Source: Phaeodactylibacter xiamenensis (GTDB taxonomy: Bacteria > Bacteroidota > Bacteroidia > Chitinophagales > Saprospiraceae). Taken from it: a stretch of DNA of 64,000 nt. This document shows positions 1 to 8,659 of this stretch, in pieces. Below the pieces are notes generated by a model that saw nothing but the letters and a program-made list of their open reading frames with translations, had not been told where the DNA came from and searched no databases. A program made the position numbers and the translations under genes. Numbering within the stretch: position 1 is the stretch's first letter; the number at the start of each line of letters is the position of its first letter. Where the stretch lies: NCBI RefSeq assembly GCF_000759025.1, contig NZ_JPOS01000038.1:248001-312000 (forward strand), in the 5' to 3' direction.

Positions 1-2821
1 TGTTGCCGAATACCACACCATCAAGGGAGTACTCGAAGGGGGATGTGCCGCCAGTTACGGTATCAATCCGTAGTTGGCCGCCGTTTTCACCGCTTACACA
101 GGTGATATCGGTAGCGGAAGCTTCGAAATCGAGTGCGGCGGGCTGTGGCAATTCAAAAGTTGCGGTGTCGAGGCAGCCGCGCTCATTGGTCAGTGTCAGG
201 CTGTAGGGGCCTGCAGCCAGACCACGGTTGTTCGATTGAGTATTGCCGTTGGACCAGGCGTAGGTGAAGGTCTCGCCCGGACCAATAGGAACGGCTTCCA
301 GTGCGCCATCTGAAAACCCGAAACAAGTGACGGGCTCAGAAAGGGCGATGGCGGCTTCCAGGGGAGCATTTGGTTGGGGGAGTAGGGCTTCCGTGGTATC
401 CTGGCACCCATCGGTATTCGTCACCGTCACGGAATAAAGGCCTGTGGGCCGGTTGTCCAGGGTATCTGTTGTGCTGCCGGTACTCCAGTTGAAGTCTGTG
501 GGTTGGCCGTTGGTACTGACAGACAACTGCCCGTCGCTACCTCCAAAACAGGACACTTCCTGCTCTACCGCGATGGTGGCGATAAACTCTTCAGGTTGCT
601 CGATTTCGTACGCTACTGGGAGCTCGCATCCATTGGCATCAGTGAGGAGTAAGGCGTAAACACCGGCACAGAGGTCGGTTAGTGCTGTCGTATCCGCTCC
701 GTTGGCCCAGCTGAAGGTGTACGGTGGTGTTCCCCCTGATGCTTCTACACTAATGGCACCATCACAAAAACCGAAGCAACTGGTACTGCTTTGGCTCAGG
801 ATAGTGAGCTCAAGGGCACTGGGTTCTTCCACAATCATGGTGAAAGCGGTATCGAAAAAGTTGTCCGCAATCGTGATTCCATAAGTGCCAGCGGTCAAAT
901 TGGGGAGGCTGGCGATCTCGTTGTCTTCGTTGAGTACACCGGTGCCGGAGAGGCTGAGGTCGGTCTTTTCCCAGCTGTAATTATAGGGTGGAATGCCTCC
1001 CATGGCCGAAAATTCGATACTGCCGGTGTTTCCGCCATTACAAGCTACCGAATCAGCCTGGGCGATAGGTACGATGCCGGTCAGGAAATCCATCGTAAAG
1101 CAGGTATCGCCCACGCACCCAAAGTCATCAGTAACGGTCACGCAGCATGCTGCACCGCCCACCAGATTGTTATTGGAAGGGTCTGTCGTGCCGTCGCACC
1201 ATTCAATGGTGTATCCGCCGTTACCTCCGGTGGGGGTAGCTAAGGCCTGCCCATTGGCGTTGCCTTCACCAATAGCCGGTTGTATTTGCTCAACATTGAC
1301 TGAAATGGGCTCCAGGACTGTGAGGTTCGTATTGATGATGCTGTCGCAGCCAAGGAACAGGATGATGGTATCCGCATAGGAGCCGGTCTCCGTATAGGAC
1401 GAGCTGCCGACCTCAAAGCTGTCACCGGCACAGATGGTCGTGTCAATCTGCGTTACCGGGGTGATGTCGCCGGCATCATAAATATCGAGGGAGAACATAC
1501 CGGTTGCATTCGAACCATCCCCATCAATCAGTATGTAATAGGTAGCACCGCCCACCAGGCAGCTGAAGTTCAGGGCTTCGTCTTCGTCGCTGGGATCGTA
1601 AGAACTTTCAAGGTGCTGGAAGAACCCACTACAGGTGGAAAAAGCCCGGTAAAGGCTGAGCTGAATACCAATGGAGTCAACCAGCCGGTCAGAATTGGCC
1701 TCAATCCAGACGTTGCCGGATGGCGGTGCTTCAAAGGAGAACCAAACGGAAGTTTGCACGACAAAATTCGGGCTGAAGGGGTCGTTATTGTTGTCGGCGC
1801 AGTAGTTGCCGTAGAGGGTATTCGTACCGATGGTATCTCCGGGCGGGACAGCGCCCAGGTGAAGAGCATCGCACCGCTCGTTAGGTGCATCATCGACATC
1901 TGTACTGATTAGCCGAAGGCCGAAAACACCTTCTTCGTCTCCGGGGTCCGTGAAAGCACCGTCCACTAAAATATAGTATCGGGTATCCGGCTCCGGGCAG
2001 CTGACCCGCATGTAGACGTCCCGATTGTTGGTGGGGGCAGACCAGCTGACCAGTTCGAGGTTGCCGGTACAGGTATCGTTATCAGAGCGGTAAAGGGCTA
2101 CTTCCACATCAAAGGCATCTCCGGTGTTTTCCGGGTCGCCCAGGGCTTCAATCCAGGCTACGCTTCCGATATCAGGCCCGGTGGTGAACTCGAACCATAC
2201 GCCGTTGGAATTGGTGAAGCCTCCGTCGTCTGCAGGGTTAGGTTCATTTTGGTTATTGGCGCAGAGGTTATCATACTGTCCGATGGTGGCATCGCCAAGT
2301 GTATCACCACGCAGTAGGGTGCCCAGCGTGATGGCCTGGCAGGGCAGATCGTTGTAGTTGCCGTTCCCGGTCACAGATATAGTGTATTCCAACGTTCCGC
2401 CACTGGCGCCACCGTTGGGAAGAGACAGGGTCAAATTTTGTGTTTCATCGAGTCCGGGGAGTGTGACATTTTCGCAGATTTGCTCTTCGCACGAGCGGTC
2501 TATAAAACATCCAATTGGGAGTAGTGGGTCATTTTCAAATACTGTAAAACAGACTTCAATGGTTGCGGGGAGGTCATTGGGGCAGCTGAAATCTTCAGCG
2601 TACTGCACATTGGGCAAAGCCGTGTAGCAGGCACCCTGAGCCGGGTAAATAACAATACCCTGGTTTTCTACCTCTACCTGCCAAAGAGGATCAGGGGCTG
2701 AGAAGAGATCGTCACAGGTGGTGGTCACTGTGGCGTCAGTTACGGTCAGTTCAACGGTAACCTGAGCTGGCAACCATAAGCCAGATAGCACAAACAGAAC
2801 AAGCAAAACGATACGCTTCAT
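1..2821 (-). CDS. Giant secreted SprB-repeat adhesin, N-terminal part (runs off the window)
   Basis: The frame is open from an ATG at 2821 to the window edge, giving the first 940 residues. A signal peptide (MKRIVLLVLFVLSGLWLPAQ) is followed by two similar Cys-rich beta-sandwich units at about residues 180-335 and 335-450, each with a VWF-F motif and a central YILVDG or YILIDG strand, resembling pre-peptidase C-terminal-like domains. From about residue 500 come repeated units of the pattern (S/T)C.G..G.I.....GGTPPY.Y.W, the signature of SprB repeats. SprB is the T9SS-exported gliding adhesin of Flavobacterium. The missing C-terminus probably carries a T9SS sorting or gliding-motility C-terminal domain. 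The signal and repeats are seen directly; adhesion and gliding are inferred from the family. Confidence 0.85.
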   Translation of the reverse strand, partial: MKRIVLLVLFVLSGLWLPAQVTVELTVTDATVTTTCDDLFSAPDPLWQVEVENQGIVIYPAQGACYTALPNVQYAEDFSCPNDLPATIEVCFTVFENDPLLPIGCFIDRSCEEQICENVTLPGLDETQNLTLSLPNGGASGGTLEYTISVTGNGNYNDLPCQAITLGTLLRGDTLGDATIGQYDNLCANNQNEPNPADDGGFTNSNGVWFEFTTGPDIGSVAWIEALGDPENTGDAFDVEVALYRSDNDTCTGNLELVSWSAPTNNRDVYMRVSCPEPDTRYYILVDGAFTDPGDEEGVFGLRLISTDVDDAPNERCDALHLGAVPPGDTIGTNTLYGNYCADNNNDPFSPNFVVQTSVWFSFEAPPSGNVWIEANSDRLVDSIGIQLSLYRAFSTCSGFFQHLESSYDPSDEDEALNFSCLVGGATYYILIDGDGSNATGMFSLDIYDAGDITPVTQIDTTICAGDSFEVGSSSYTETGSYADTIILFLGCDSIINTNLTVLEPISVNVEQIQPAIGEGNANGQALATPTGGNGGYTIEWCDGTTDPSNNNLVGGAACCVTVTDDFGCVGDTCFTMDFLTGIVPIAQADSVACNGGNTGSIEFSAMGGIPPYNYSWEKTDLSLSGTGVLNEDNEIASLPNLTAGTYGITIADNFFDTAFTMIVEEPSALELTILSQSSTSCFGFCDGAISVEASGGTPPYTFSWANGADTTALTDLCAGVYALLLTDANGCELPVAYEIEQPEEFIATIAVEQEVSCFGGSDGQLSVSTNGQPTDFNWSTGSTTDTLDNRPTGLYSVTVTNTDGCQDTTEALLPQPNAPLEAAIALSEPVTCFGFSDGALEAVPIGPGETFTYAWSNGNTQSNNRGLAAGPYSLTLTNERGCLDTATFELPQPAALDFEASATDITCVSGENGGQLRIDTVTGGTSPFEYSLDGVVFGN

Positions 2822-3010
2822 ACTGAGGGGATTTTTCAGTAGCAAAAATGATAAAAAAGAATCATCGCGACCTCTAAGATGAGGATAATAACCCGCAATC
2901 TACTTTACAGAGGAGGCTTAAAGATGCCTCGATCCATAATACAGCAGCACAGTTTAGGACAATTTTAACAGAATTCGGGCGAGAAGGAAAGGGAAGTGTA
3001 GTTGCTCGTG

Positions 3011-3018
3011 CAAAGGTA
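3011..3018 (-). promoter_or_regulatory. Bacteroidota -7 box in the 318-nt gap upstream of the adhesin
   Basis: The gap 2822-3139 has no gene. On the minus strand it holds TACCTTTG, a match to the TAnnTTTG -7 consensus, which would start a leader of about 185 nt for the adhesin gene. No convincing -33 TTG was found. A small GAGGC/GCCTC hairpin lies at about 2911-2930 within the leader. Confidence 0.4.
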
Positions 3019-3139
3019 AGCGATTTTTAGAAAAAGAGCAGAAAAGAGTGGGGGAGTGCTGAAGCAAAATACGGGGTTTAGCAGAAAATAGCTACCTGCA
3101 TTTGATGTTGCTGTCAGGACTCCCCCAAAATTCAAAGTT

Positions 3140-4342
3140 TTAGGCATTCATGGCTTTAATGCCGGGGAGTTCCTTGCCTTCAAGGAATTCGAGCATGGCG
3201 CCGCCACCGGTGGAAACGTAGCTAACTTTGTCTGCAAGCCCCATTTGGTTGACCGCTGCAACGGAATCTCCGCCACCAACCAGGGAGAACGCACCGTTTT
3301 GAGTGGCTTTGGCTACGGCCTCAGCAATGGCTTTGGTACCGTTGGCAAAGTTGGGCATTTCAAATACGCCCATGGGGCCATTCCAAAGTAAGGTCTTGGA
3401 GTTGGCAATCGCCTCCTCAAATTTGGTGCGCGCGTCCGGGCCGACATCAAGCCCCATCCATCCGTCAGGGATTTCATTACTTGCGGCTGCTCTGTGTGCA
3501 GCATCATTTGCGAAATTATCGGCAATAATGCTGTCTGCTGGCAAGTGGATAGTGACGTCATTAGATTTGGCTTTCTCAATAAGTTCAAGGGCAAGTTGAA
3601 GGCGGTCTTCCTCCACCAGGGAGTTGCCGACCTTGCCGCCCTGTGCTTTCACGAAAGTGTACGCCATGCCGCCACCAATGATCAGGTTGTCGACAAAGTC
3701 GATCAGGCGTTCCAGAAGTAGGATCTTATCGGAAACCTTAGCACCACCAATGATCGCTGTGAGCGGGCGTTCAGGGCTGTTGAGCACTTTGTTGGCGTTT
3801 TTGATCTCCGCCTGCATCAGGTAGCCGAATGACTTGGCCCCTTTATCAAAGTATTGTGCCACGGTGGTGGTGGAAGCGTGGGCGCGGTGTGCCGTTCCGA
3901 AGGCATCATTTACGTAGAGGTCTGCCAGTTCAGAAAGGCTTTTGGCGAAAGCCTCATCTCCCTTTTTCTCGCCCTCATTGAAGCGAGTATTCTCCAATAC
4001 CAGGATTTCGCCCATAGGCAGTTCGGCTGCCATTTTTGTGGCTTTGTCGCCAATGGTTTCGTCGCAGAAGTGGACCTTAGCACCGGTCAGTTCAGCCAAA
4101 TGACTGGTAATATGGTTCAGGGTGAACTTCTCCCGGTCGATACTGCCATCTTCCTTAAGCTTTTTCATTGGGCGGCCCAGGTGAGACATCAGAATTGCAG
4201 CGCCGCCGTCCTTCAGTATTTGACTGATGGTAGGCAGGGCGGCCCGCATACGGGTATCATCCGTGATGTTATAGTCTTTATCGAGCGGCACATTGAAGTC
4301 GACTCTTACCAGTGCCTTTTTGCCTTTGAATTCGAGTTGCAT
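3140..4342 (-). CDS. pgk: Phosphoglycerate kinase
   Basis: Glycolytic enzyme converting 1,3-bisphosphoglycerate and ADP to 3-phosphoglycerate and ATP in the cytoplasm. The 400-residue product has the usual family length and motifs: [10 protein letters not shown] near residue 12, SHLGRP at about 53, GGAKVSDK in the hinge region, and the nucleotide-binding GGGDSVAA at about 356 followed by STGGGA. I chose the ATG at 4342 because the product then begins directly at the conserved first strand. A longer reading from a TTG at 4369 would begin at the foot of the upstream hairpin. It lies directly downstream of gapA on the same strand, a common glycolytic pairing, with a terminator-like hairpin between them that may reduce read-through. 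Confidence 0.97.
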   Translation of the reverse strand: MQLEFKGKKALVRVDFNVPLDKDYNITDDTRMRAALPTISQILKDGGAAILMSHLGRPMKKLKEDGSIDREKFTLNHITSHLAELTGAKVHFCDETIGDKATKMAAELPMGEILVLENTRFNEGEKKGDEAFAKSLSELADLYVNDAFGTAHRAHASTTTVAQYFDKGAKSFGYLMQAEIKNANKVLNSPERPLTAIIGGAKVSDKILLLERLIDFVDNLIIGGGMAYTFVKAQGGKVGNSLVEEDRLQLALELIEKAKSNDVTIHLPADSIIADNFANDAAHRAAASNEIPDGWMGLDVGPDARTKFEEAIANSKTLLWNGPMGVFEMPNFANGTKAIAEAVAKATQNGAFSLVGGGDSVAAVNQMGLADKVSYVSTGGGAMLEFLEGKELPGIKAMNA

Positions 4343-4372
4343 AGAGTTGGAATTTAGGCTATAAAACAAAGA

Positions 4373-4394
4373 GACCGGAGCAAAGGCTCCGGTC
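4373..4394 (-). terminator. gapA-pgk intercistronic hairpin
   Basis: A perfect 9-bp stem GACCGGAGC/GCTCCGGTC with a 4-nt loop is followed, in the leftward direction, by TCTTTGTTTT. It looks like an intrinsic terminator, or an mRNA-stabilising hairpin, between gapA and pgk. Confidence 0.7.
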
Positions 4395-4417
4395 CTGATC
4401 TTTTGATCCGATGATGC

Positions 4418-5416
4418 TTACTTGTTCAGAATCATATCCGTAAGGTCAGCAAGGCGTGCAGAGTAGCCAGCCTCGTTGTCATACCAGCTCACTACCTTCA
4501 GGAGTTTGCCGTTGACATCAGTCATTAAGCTATCGAAGATAGAGGAGTGTGGGTTGCGCACGATGTCGCTGGATACGAGAGGATCAGTACTGTACTGCAG
4601 GACACCTTTCAATTTGCCTTCTGCCATTTCTTTGAACTTGGCATTCACTTCTTCGACAGTAACTTCCTTATCCAGCATCACATTGAGCTCAACCATAGAG
4701 CCGGTGATTACCGGGACACGCAGGGCGATTGCCGAAAGTTTGCCTTTCAGTTCGGGGATCACTTTGCCGGTAGCAGAAGCTGCTCCTGTGCTCGTAGGCA
4801 CGATATTGAAGGCGGCAGCCCGGGCACGGCGCAGGTCACTGTGCGGTGCATCCTGAATGTTCTGGTCAGCAGTGTAAGCGTGGGTAGTGGTCATAGAACC
4901 TACCTGAATGCCCCAGTTTTCGTGAATGATCTTGGCAACGGGAGCCAGGCAGTTGGTGGTGCAGGATGCATTAGAAAACACATTTGCACGGCGGTCGAGC
5001 TCATCGTCGTTTACACCGAGCACGATTGTTTGCACGTCGCCGCCCTTAGCAGGTGCGGAGATAATAACGTCCTTAGCGCCTGCTTTGAGGTGTAAACCAG
5101 CTTTCTCTTTGGAACGGAAGATGCCTGTACACTCCAGCACAAGATCAACACCCAGGTCTGCCCAAGGCAGTTCCTCCGGGTTGCGGATGGCATAGGAATG
5201 GATATTTTTTCCGTTCACGATGAATCCATCGTCATTGGCTTCTACAGTGCCTTCAAAAGGACCCTGGGCAGAGTCGTACTTGAGCAGGTGGGCGAGGGTC
5301 TGATTGTCTGTCAAGTCGTTAATGGCAACAACTTCGATGCCTTCTTTTTGGAGGAGGTTGCGGAACGTCAGACGTCCGATACGGCCGAAGCCATTGATAG
5401 CAACTTTTTTTGCCAT
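4418..5416 (-). CDS. gapA: Glyceraldehyde-3-phosphate dehydrogenase, type I
   Basis: Oxidises glyceraldehyde-3-phosphate to 1,3-bisphosphoglycerate with NAD. The product is 332 residues. The N-terminal NAD-binding motif INGFGRIGR is at 8-16. The catalytic SNASCTTNC motif places the nucleophile at Cys152, and TTTHAYT supplies the catalytic His near 179. The C-terminal WYDNEAGYS motif is present. It is the first gene of a gapA-pgk pair and has its own -7 box at 5484-5491. Nothing is missing from the active site. Confidence 0.97.
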   Translation of the reverse strand: MAKKVAINGFGRIGRLTFRNLLQKEGIEVVAINDLTDNQTLAHLLKYDSAQGPFEGTVEANDDGFIVNGKNIHSYAIRNPEELPWADLGVDLVLECTGIFRSKEKAGLHLKAGAKDVIISAPAKGGDVQTIVLGVNDDELDRRANVFSNASCTTNCLAPVAKIIHENWGIQVGSMTTTHAYTADQNIQDAPHSDLRRARAAAFNIVPTSTGAASATGKVIPELKGKLSAIALRVPVITGSMVELNVMLDKEVTVEEVNAKFKEMAEGKLKGVLQYSTDPLVSSDIVRNPHSSIFDSLMTDVNGKLLKVVSWYDNEAGYSARLADLTDMILNK

Positions 5417-5483
5417 GGTTTTTTCGCGATTTAATGATGTTAATGATTTGGTCCGGGACGGAGGTATTGCTCCGTTAAGGGTT

Positions 5484-5491
5484 CAAAAGTA
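5484..5491 (-). promoter_or_regulatory. gapA promoter -7 box
   Basis: TACTTTTG on the minus strand fits TAnnTTTG and would start transcription near 5480, giving a leader of about 60 nt before the gapA ATG at 5416. The -33 element is weak. Confidence 0.5.
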
Positions 5492-5754
5492 TAAAATTCG
5501 CCTTTGAACAGTGCACCCCCAGAATATACAAATTTAAGGGGTTTTGCAAGCGGTTGACAATGATATTTCGCATAGCAGACCGCTTGAAAATGACTTAGTG
5601 TAAAAATAACAATAATTACTGGACTGTGGTTGTTTTTAAGCTTTTTTCTCTATGGGGTTGAACTAAATTTGCGCTACCATAGTTTTTGAGCATGGTTAAT
5701 AGATAAACAGAAGCATGCCTGGAAAGTATTCTTTAATATTTTTTCATGGATGCT

Positions 5755-5784
5755 TTTGGAAATTCGTGAAAGCCATTATCTTTG
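5755..5784 (+). promoter_or_regulatory. Strong promoter upstream of the tRNA-Glu cluster (distal)
   Basis: TTTG (5755-5758), an 18-nt spacer and TATCTTTG (5777-5784) match the Bacteroidota consensus closely. This is the distal of two rightward promoters in the 500-nt gap 5417-5917, which holds no protein gene. A third TAnnTTTG (TAAATTTG, 5664-5671) lacks a -33 partner. Confidence 0.5.
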
Positions 5785-5867
5785 CATCGCTCTGGCAAAA
5801 AGGTGCCGGGCAGACTTGAAATTAGAACTCGTTTTACGGCTTTTTTACAAAAAGAAGTTGGCAAACG

Positions 5868-5898
5868 TTTCCAGTTTTAAGTGCAAATATTACTTTTG
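5868..5898 (+). promoter_or_regulatory. Promoter of the tRNA-Glu cluster (proximal)
   Basis: TTG (5868-5870), a 20-nt spacer and TACTTTTG (5891-5898) lie 20 nt before the first tRNA. This is a well-placed start for the pre-tRNA transcript. Confidence 0.55.
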
Positions 5899-5917
5899 CA
5901 TCCCGCATTGAGAGTAT

Positions 5918-5989
5918 GGCCCGTTCGTCTAGGGGTTAGGACGCCAGGTTTTCATCCTGGTAGCACGGGTTCGAATCCCGTACGGGCTA
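5918..5989 (+). tRNA. tRNA-Glu (anticodon TTC), copy 1
   Basis: A full cloverleaf can be drawn. The acceptor stem is GGCCCGT/ACGGGCT, the anticodon stem CCAGG/CCTGG has loop TTTTCAT (anticodon TTC), and the T-stem ACGGG/CCCGT has loop TTCGAAT. The discriminator is A and the CCA end is not encoded. Confidence 0.95.
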
Positions 5990-6019
5990 CTATTTTTCTT
6001 GCGGTTATACAGTTTTACT

Positions 6020-6091
6020 GGCCCGTTCGTCTAGGGGTTAGGACGCCAGGTTTTCATCCTGGTAGCACGGGTTCGAATCCCGTACGGGCTA
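6020..6091 (+). tRNA. tRNA-Glu (anticodon TTC), copy 2
   Basis: Identical in sequence to copy 1 and 30 nt downstream of it, so the two are probably cotranscribed. An intrinsic terminator follows at 6106-6137. Confidence 0.95.
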
Positions 6092-6105
6092 CTATTACTA
6101 AACAT

Positions 6106-6137
6106 AAAGCGAAGCGCATCTGCACTTCGCTTTTTTT
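6106..6137 (+). terminator. Terminator after the two tRNA-Glu genes
   Basis: Perfect 9-bp stem AAAGCGAAG/CTTCGCTTT with a T-run to 6137. It ends 10 nt before the GIY-YIG start codon. Confidence 0.85.
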
Positions 6138-6147
6138 GTTTCTCCCC

Positions 6148-6453
6148 ATGCCGTTCTACGTATACATCCTTTATTCAGAAAAGACGGGCCGCCTGTATCG
6201 TGGCCAGACCAAGGACGTACAAAGCCGCCTGAGCCGTCACAACCGAGGCATGGAGCCGAGCACTTCATCGGGCGTGCCCTGGCAGCTGCTGTGGTATACA
6301 GAGAAAGAAAGCCGGAGTAGCGCCCAGGTTCTGGAAAGCAAGCTAAAGAACTTAAACCAGTCGAGGCTGCTGGGGCTGATGCAAAAGTATAGCGATGGCA
6401 TAGTGGACGAAGCGGCTGCTGCGCGGATTGAAAGCCTGCTGGAAGGGTGTTAG
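6148..6453 (+). CDS. GIY-YIG nuclease family protein (UPF0213-like), single domain
   Basis: The 101-residue protein begins MPFYVYILYSEKTGRLYRGQ, which contains the paired GIY and YIG strand motifs in the forms YVY and LYRGQT. These are followed by the helix with conserved Arg (SRLSRHN) and a Glu in VLESKLKNL, the usual active-site set of small GIY-YIG nucleases. Substrate and role are unknown. The frame is open upstream through both tRNA genes; that upstream translation is an artefact, and I place the start at the ATG after the terminator. The stop codon TAG lies inside the D-loop part of a third, broken tRNA-Glu. The gene is thus bracketed by tRNA-Glu sequence, suggesting it arrived with, or acts on, this tRNA locus. 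Confidence 0.85.
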   Translation: MPFYVYILYSEKTGRLYRGQTKDVQSRLSRHNRGMEPSTSSGVPWQLLWYTEKESRSSAQVLESKLKNLNQSRLLGLMQKYSDGIVDEAAAARIESLLEGC

Positions 6454-6557
6454 GCCGCCAGGTTTTCGTCCTGGTAGCACGGGCCCCGACGAAGCGCTGC
6501 TTGTCGGGATGCTGATCATCCTCTGGGATCGTCAGCATTCGAATCCCGTACGGGCTA
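6446..6557 (+). pseudogene. Broken third tRNA-Glu with a 54-nt double-hairpin insertion
   Basis: From the D-loop GTTAGG onward the sequence matches copies 1 and 2, including CGCCAGGTTTTC and TCCTGGTAGCACGGG, with one change in the anticodon loop (TTTTCGT). It is then interrupted at 6484-6537 and resumes at TTCGAATCCCGTACGGGCTA. The acceptor 5' strand and 5' part of the D-arm are missing, replaced by the end of the GIY-YIG gene. The insertion splits the T-arm and consists of two back-to-back hairpins, 6485-6508 (CCCGAC/GTCGGG) and 6509-6538 (ATGCTGA/TCAGCAT). It cannot form a normal tRNA. Confidence 0.85.
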
Positions 6558-6564
6558 CACTATC

Positions 6565-6592
6565 AAAAGGAAGCGTCACTGCTTCCCTTTTT
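6565..6592 (+). terminator. Terminator after the tRNA-Glu remnant
   Basis: GGAAGC/GCTTCC stem with A-tract before and T-tract after (6587-6593). It is a different hairpin from the one at 6106, so the unit has its own end. Confidence 0.7.
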
Positions 6593-6612
6593 TGTTTTCT
6601 TTCTCCCTGTCT

Positions 6613-7215
6613 TTAAATTTCCCAGCCATGTTTCTCCCAGTCTTCCGCAAAGTCGATATCTGAAAGAGTGGGGGCAAAGGCAAGTGTGCCTCCGGTTTCC
6701 AATATACGTTCCTGGGTTATTTTTGCGACCTGATTGGTACTCCACTCCATACCCCGGAAGAGCTCCGGGCTGGGTCGCTTCATGCCAAGAAGGTAATAGC
6801 CACCATCAAGGGCAGGGCCGATAACATAATCATGGCTGGAGAGCTTTGCAAAGGCTTGCTCAATAATCGAGGTGTTGATCTGCGCAATATCACTGCCAAC
6901 TATGATTGCCGCATCTGCAAGATTCAATGCTACTTCAAATGCGTGAGCCATGCGCTCGCCCAGGTCATTGCCCTGTTGCTGGCGTTTCTCAAATTTACTG
7001 CCAGGCCAGTCGTCGTCTTCTCTTACCTGCACGCTATAAAACAGTAGCCGAAGGGCATCCACGCCTTCGGCTACCGTACGGGTTTTGGCGAGGAGCGCCT
7101 TGTAGATGGCTAGTGCCTGATCCTCGCCCAGAGTTTTGGCTAACCGGGTCTTTACTTTTCCTTTTTCCGGGTTGCGGACAAAAATAATCAGTGCCCGTTT
7201 TGCTTTTTTAGTCAT
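6613..7215 (-). CDS. TIGR04282 / DUF2064 family glycosyltransferase-like protein
   Basis: The 200-residue protein has the nucleotidyltransferase-like glycosyltransferase A fold of the TIGR04282 (arsenosugar biosynthesis-associated) family. Visible motifs are the N-terminal RNPEKGKVKTRLAKTLG, the central IVGSDIAQIN (the family's GSDxP-type metal site) and ALDGGYYLLGM. I chose the ATG at 7215, whose ATGACTAA overlaps the stop of the efflux adaptor by 8 nt, so the two are translationally coupled. An upstream ATG would add nine residues inside the adaptor gene. The substrate cannot be told from sequence; the arsenosugar link is only the family name. Confidence 0.8.
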   Translation of the reverse strand: MTKKAKRALIIFVRNPEKGKVKTRLAKTLGEDQALAIYKALLAKTRTVAEGVDALRLLFYSVQVREDDDWPGSKFEKRQQQGNDLGERMAHAFEVALNLADAAIIVGSDIAQINTSIIEQAFAKLSSHDYVIGPALDGGYYLLGMKRPSPELFRGMEWSTNQVAKITQERILETGGTLAFAPTLSDIDFAEDWEKHGWEI

Positions 7216-8593
7216 TATCGCGTTTGTAGAGTTCATCTTCATCTACGACTTGAATCTTTTCACCGGATTTCAGCTTACGAGCGACGGCTGCATACGGGCC
7301 GGTTACAACTTCATCGCCTTCCTTTAGCCCTTCAACTACTTCGATGTATGTGTCATCCTGCACGCCTGTTTTGACTTTCTGCATGCGTACCGTATCGATG
7401 CTGGCCACAAAAACGACCTCCATTAAGTCCTGTTCTTCCTCTTCCAAGGCCGCAGGCTTAGCTTCGGGCTTTTCATCGTCTTCCCGCTCCCGGGTAGTCA
7501 CTGCTTGAATTGGAATAGAAAGTACACCATTGGCCACTTCGGTCCGGATGTCAACACTGGCAGACATACCAGGCCGGAATGGATAGGGCTTCGAGGGAGT
7601 GATGAGGTCGTCGTAGGAAGCGGGGTCGATATTGATGCGGACTTCAAAATTGGTCACCTGATCGCTGGTCAGGGAAGCGGCAGAGGCGGCATTGGTTGCC
7701 GAGTTGGCAATTTGAGTGACCTTCCCTTTGAAGACGCGGTCGATGTAGGCATCCACTTCAATCGCCACTTCGTCACCTACCGTGACCCTGGGGATGTCAT
7801 TCTCACTTACTTCCACCCGGACTTCCATGGCATTCAGGTTGGCAATGCGCATCATCTCTGTACCGGCCATTTGGATGGTACCCACCACGCGTTCCCCTTC
7901 CTCTACGTCAAGGCGGGAAATAATGCCGCTCATGGGAGCAAAGATTTCGGTGCGTCGCAGGCTGGTTTTTAGTTCTTTCAGGCTGGCTTCAGAGCTTTGG
8001 ACGGTATAGGCGGCAGCTTCTGCGCTTTGTTTGGCTGCTTTAACGTTAGCCTCGGCAGAGCGGAGGTTGGCTTCCAGCGCCCGGAGATTAGCAAGTGATT
8101 GCTGATAGTCTGCTTCGGAGATCACGCCATCCTCGTAGAGCGGCTTATTACGGTCCTGGATTTCCCGGGCGTTGATCAATTGTGCCTCAATTTGTTCTTT
8201 CTGGGCAGTGAATTGCTCAATTTGGGCACGGGCATTGGCCAATTGCGCTTTGGCGCTGTTTACACTTGCGGCGCCGCGCTCTACCTGAGACTCAAAGGCA
8301 TCCGGGTCGATGCGGGCCAGTAGCTGTCCGGATACCACGGAGTCGCCCTCTTCGATGAGCAGATCGACGATTTCACCGGATACATCAGAGCTGATTTTTA
8401 CCTCCGTTTGAGGGAATACCTTGCCACTTGCGGAGACTTCTTCCACGATAGTCCGTTTTTCGGCTTGCTCGGTGATGACCTTTTCGCCCTTGGGCTTGGA
8501 TTGGTTGCGCCAGATAACAACGGCAACCAATATCGCAATTAGGCCAATTAAGACAAAAATAATGGTGTTACTGCGTTTCTTCGTTTTAGACAT
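7208..8593 (-). CDS. HlyD/MacA-type periplasmic adaptor subunit of an efflux system
   Basis: 461 residues. An N-terminal membrane anchor (about 9-28) is followed by a split lipoyl domain (GKVFPQTEVKISSDVSG and its partner SGIISRLDVEEGERV), a long alpha-helical hairpin rich in Ala, Gln and Glu (about 95-215), a beta-barrel and a membrane-proximal domain. The insert EKPEAKPAALEEEEQD is acidic and low-complexity. It would bridge an inner-membrane pump to the TolC protein encoded just upstream. No ABC (MacB) or RND pump gene is nearby, so its partner must lie elsewhere. It overlaps the downstream glycosyltransferase by 8 nt. Confidence 0.9.
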   Translation of the reverse strand: MSKTKKRSNTIIFVLIGLIAILVAVVIWRNQSKPKGEKVITEQAEKRTIVEEVSASGKVFPQTEVKISSDVSGEIVDLLIEEGDSVVSGQLLARIDPDAFESQVERGAASVNSAKAQLANARAQIEQFTAQKEQIEAQLINAREIQDRNKPLYEDGVISEADYQQSLANLRALEANLRSAEANVKAAKQSAEAAAYTVQSSEASLKELKTSLRRTEIFAPMSGIISRLDVEEGERVVGTIQMAGTEMMRIANLNAMEVRVEVSENDIPRVTVGDEVAIEVDAYIDRVFKGKVTQIANSATNAASAASLTSDQVTNFEVRINIDPASYDDLITPSKPYPFRPGMSASVDIRTEVANGVLSIPIQAVTTREREDDEKPEAKPAALEEEEQDLMEVVFVASIDTVRMQKVKTGVQDDTYIEVVEGLKEGDEVVTGPYAAVARKLKSGEKIQVVDEDELYKRDND

Positions 8594-8659
8594 GATGTGT
8601 GGCTAAAGTTGGTTAAGAACCGCTGCTTGTTCCGGGGCGGCTCAAAAAATGAAACTTTT

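Noticed and set aside
5881-6147. Reading frame running through both tRNA-Glu genes into the GIY-YIG gene
   Set aside because: The translated tRNA sequence is a known artefact; the terminator at 6106 and the ATG at 6148 mark the real gene.
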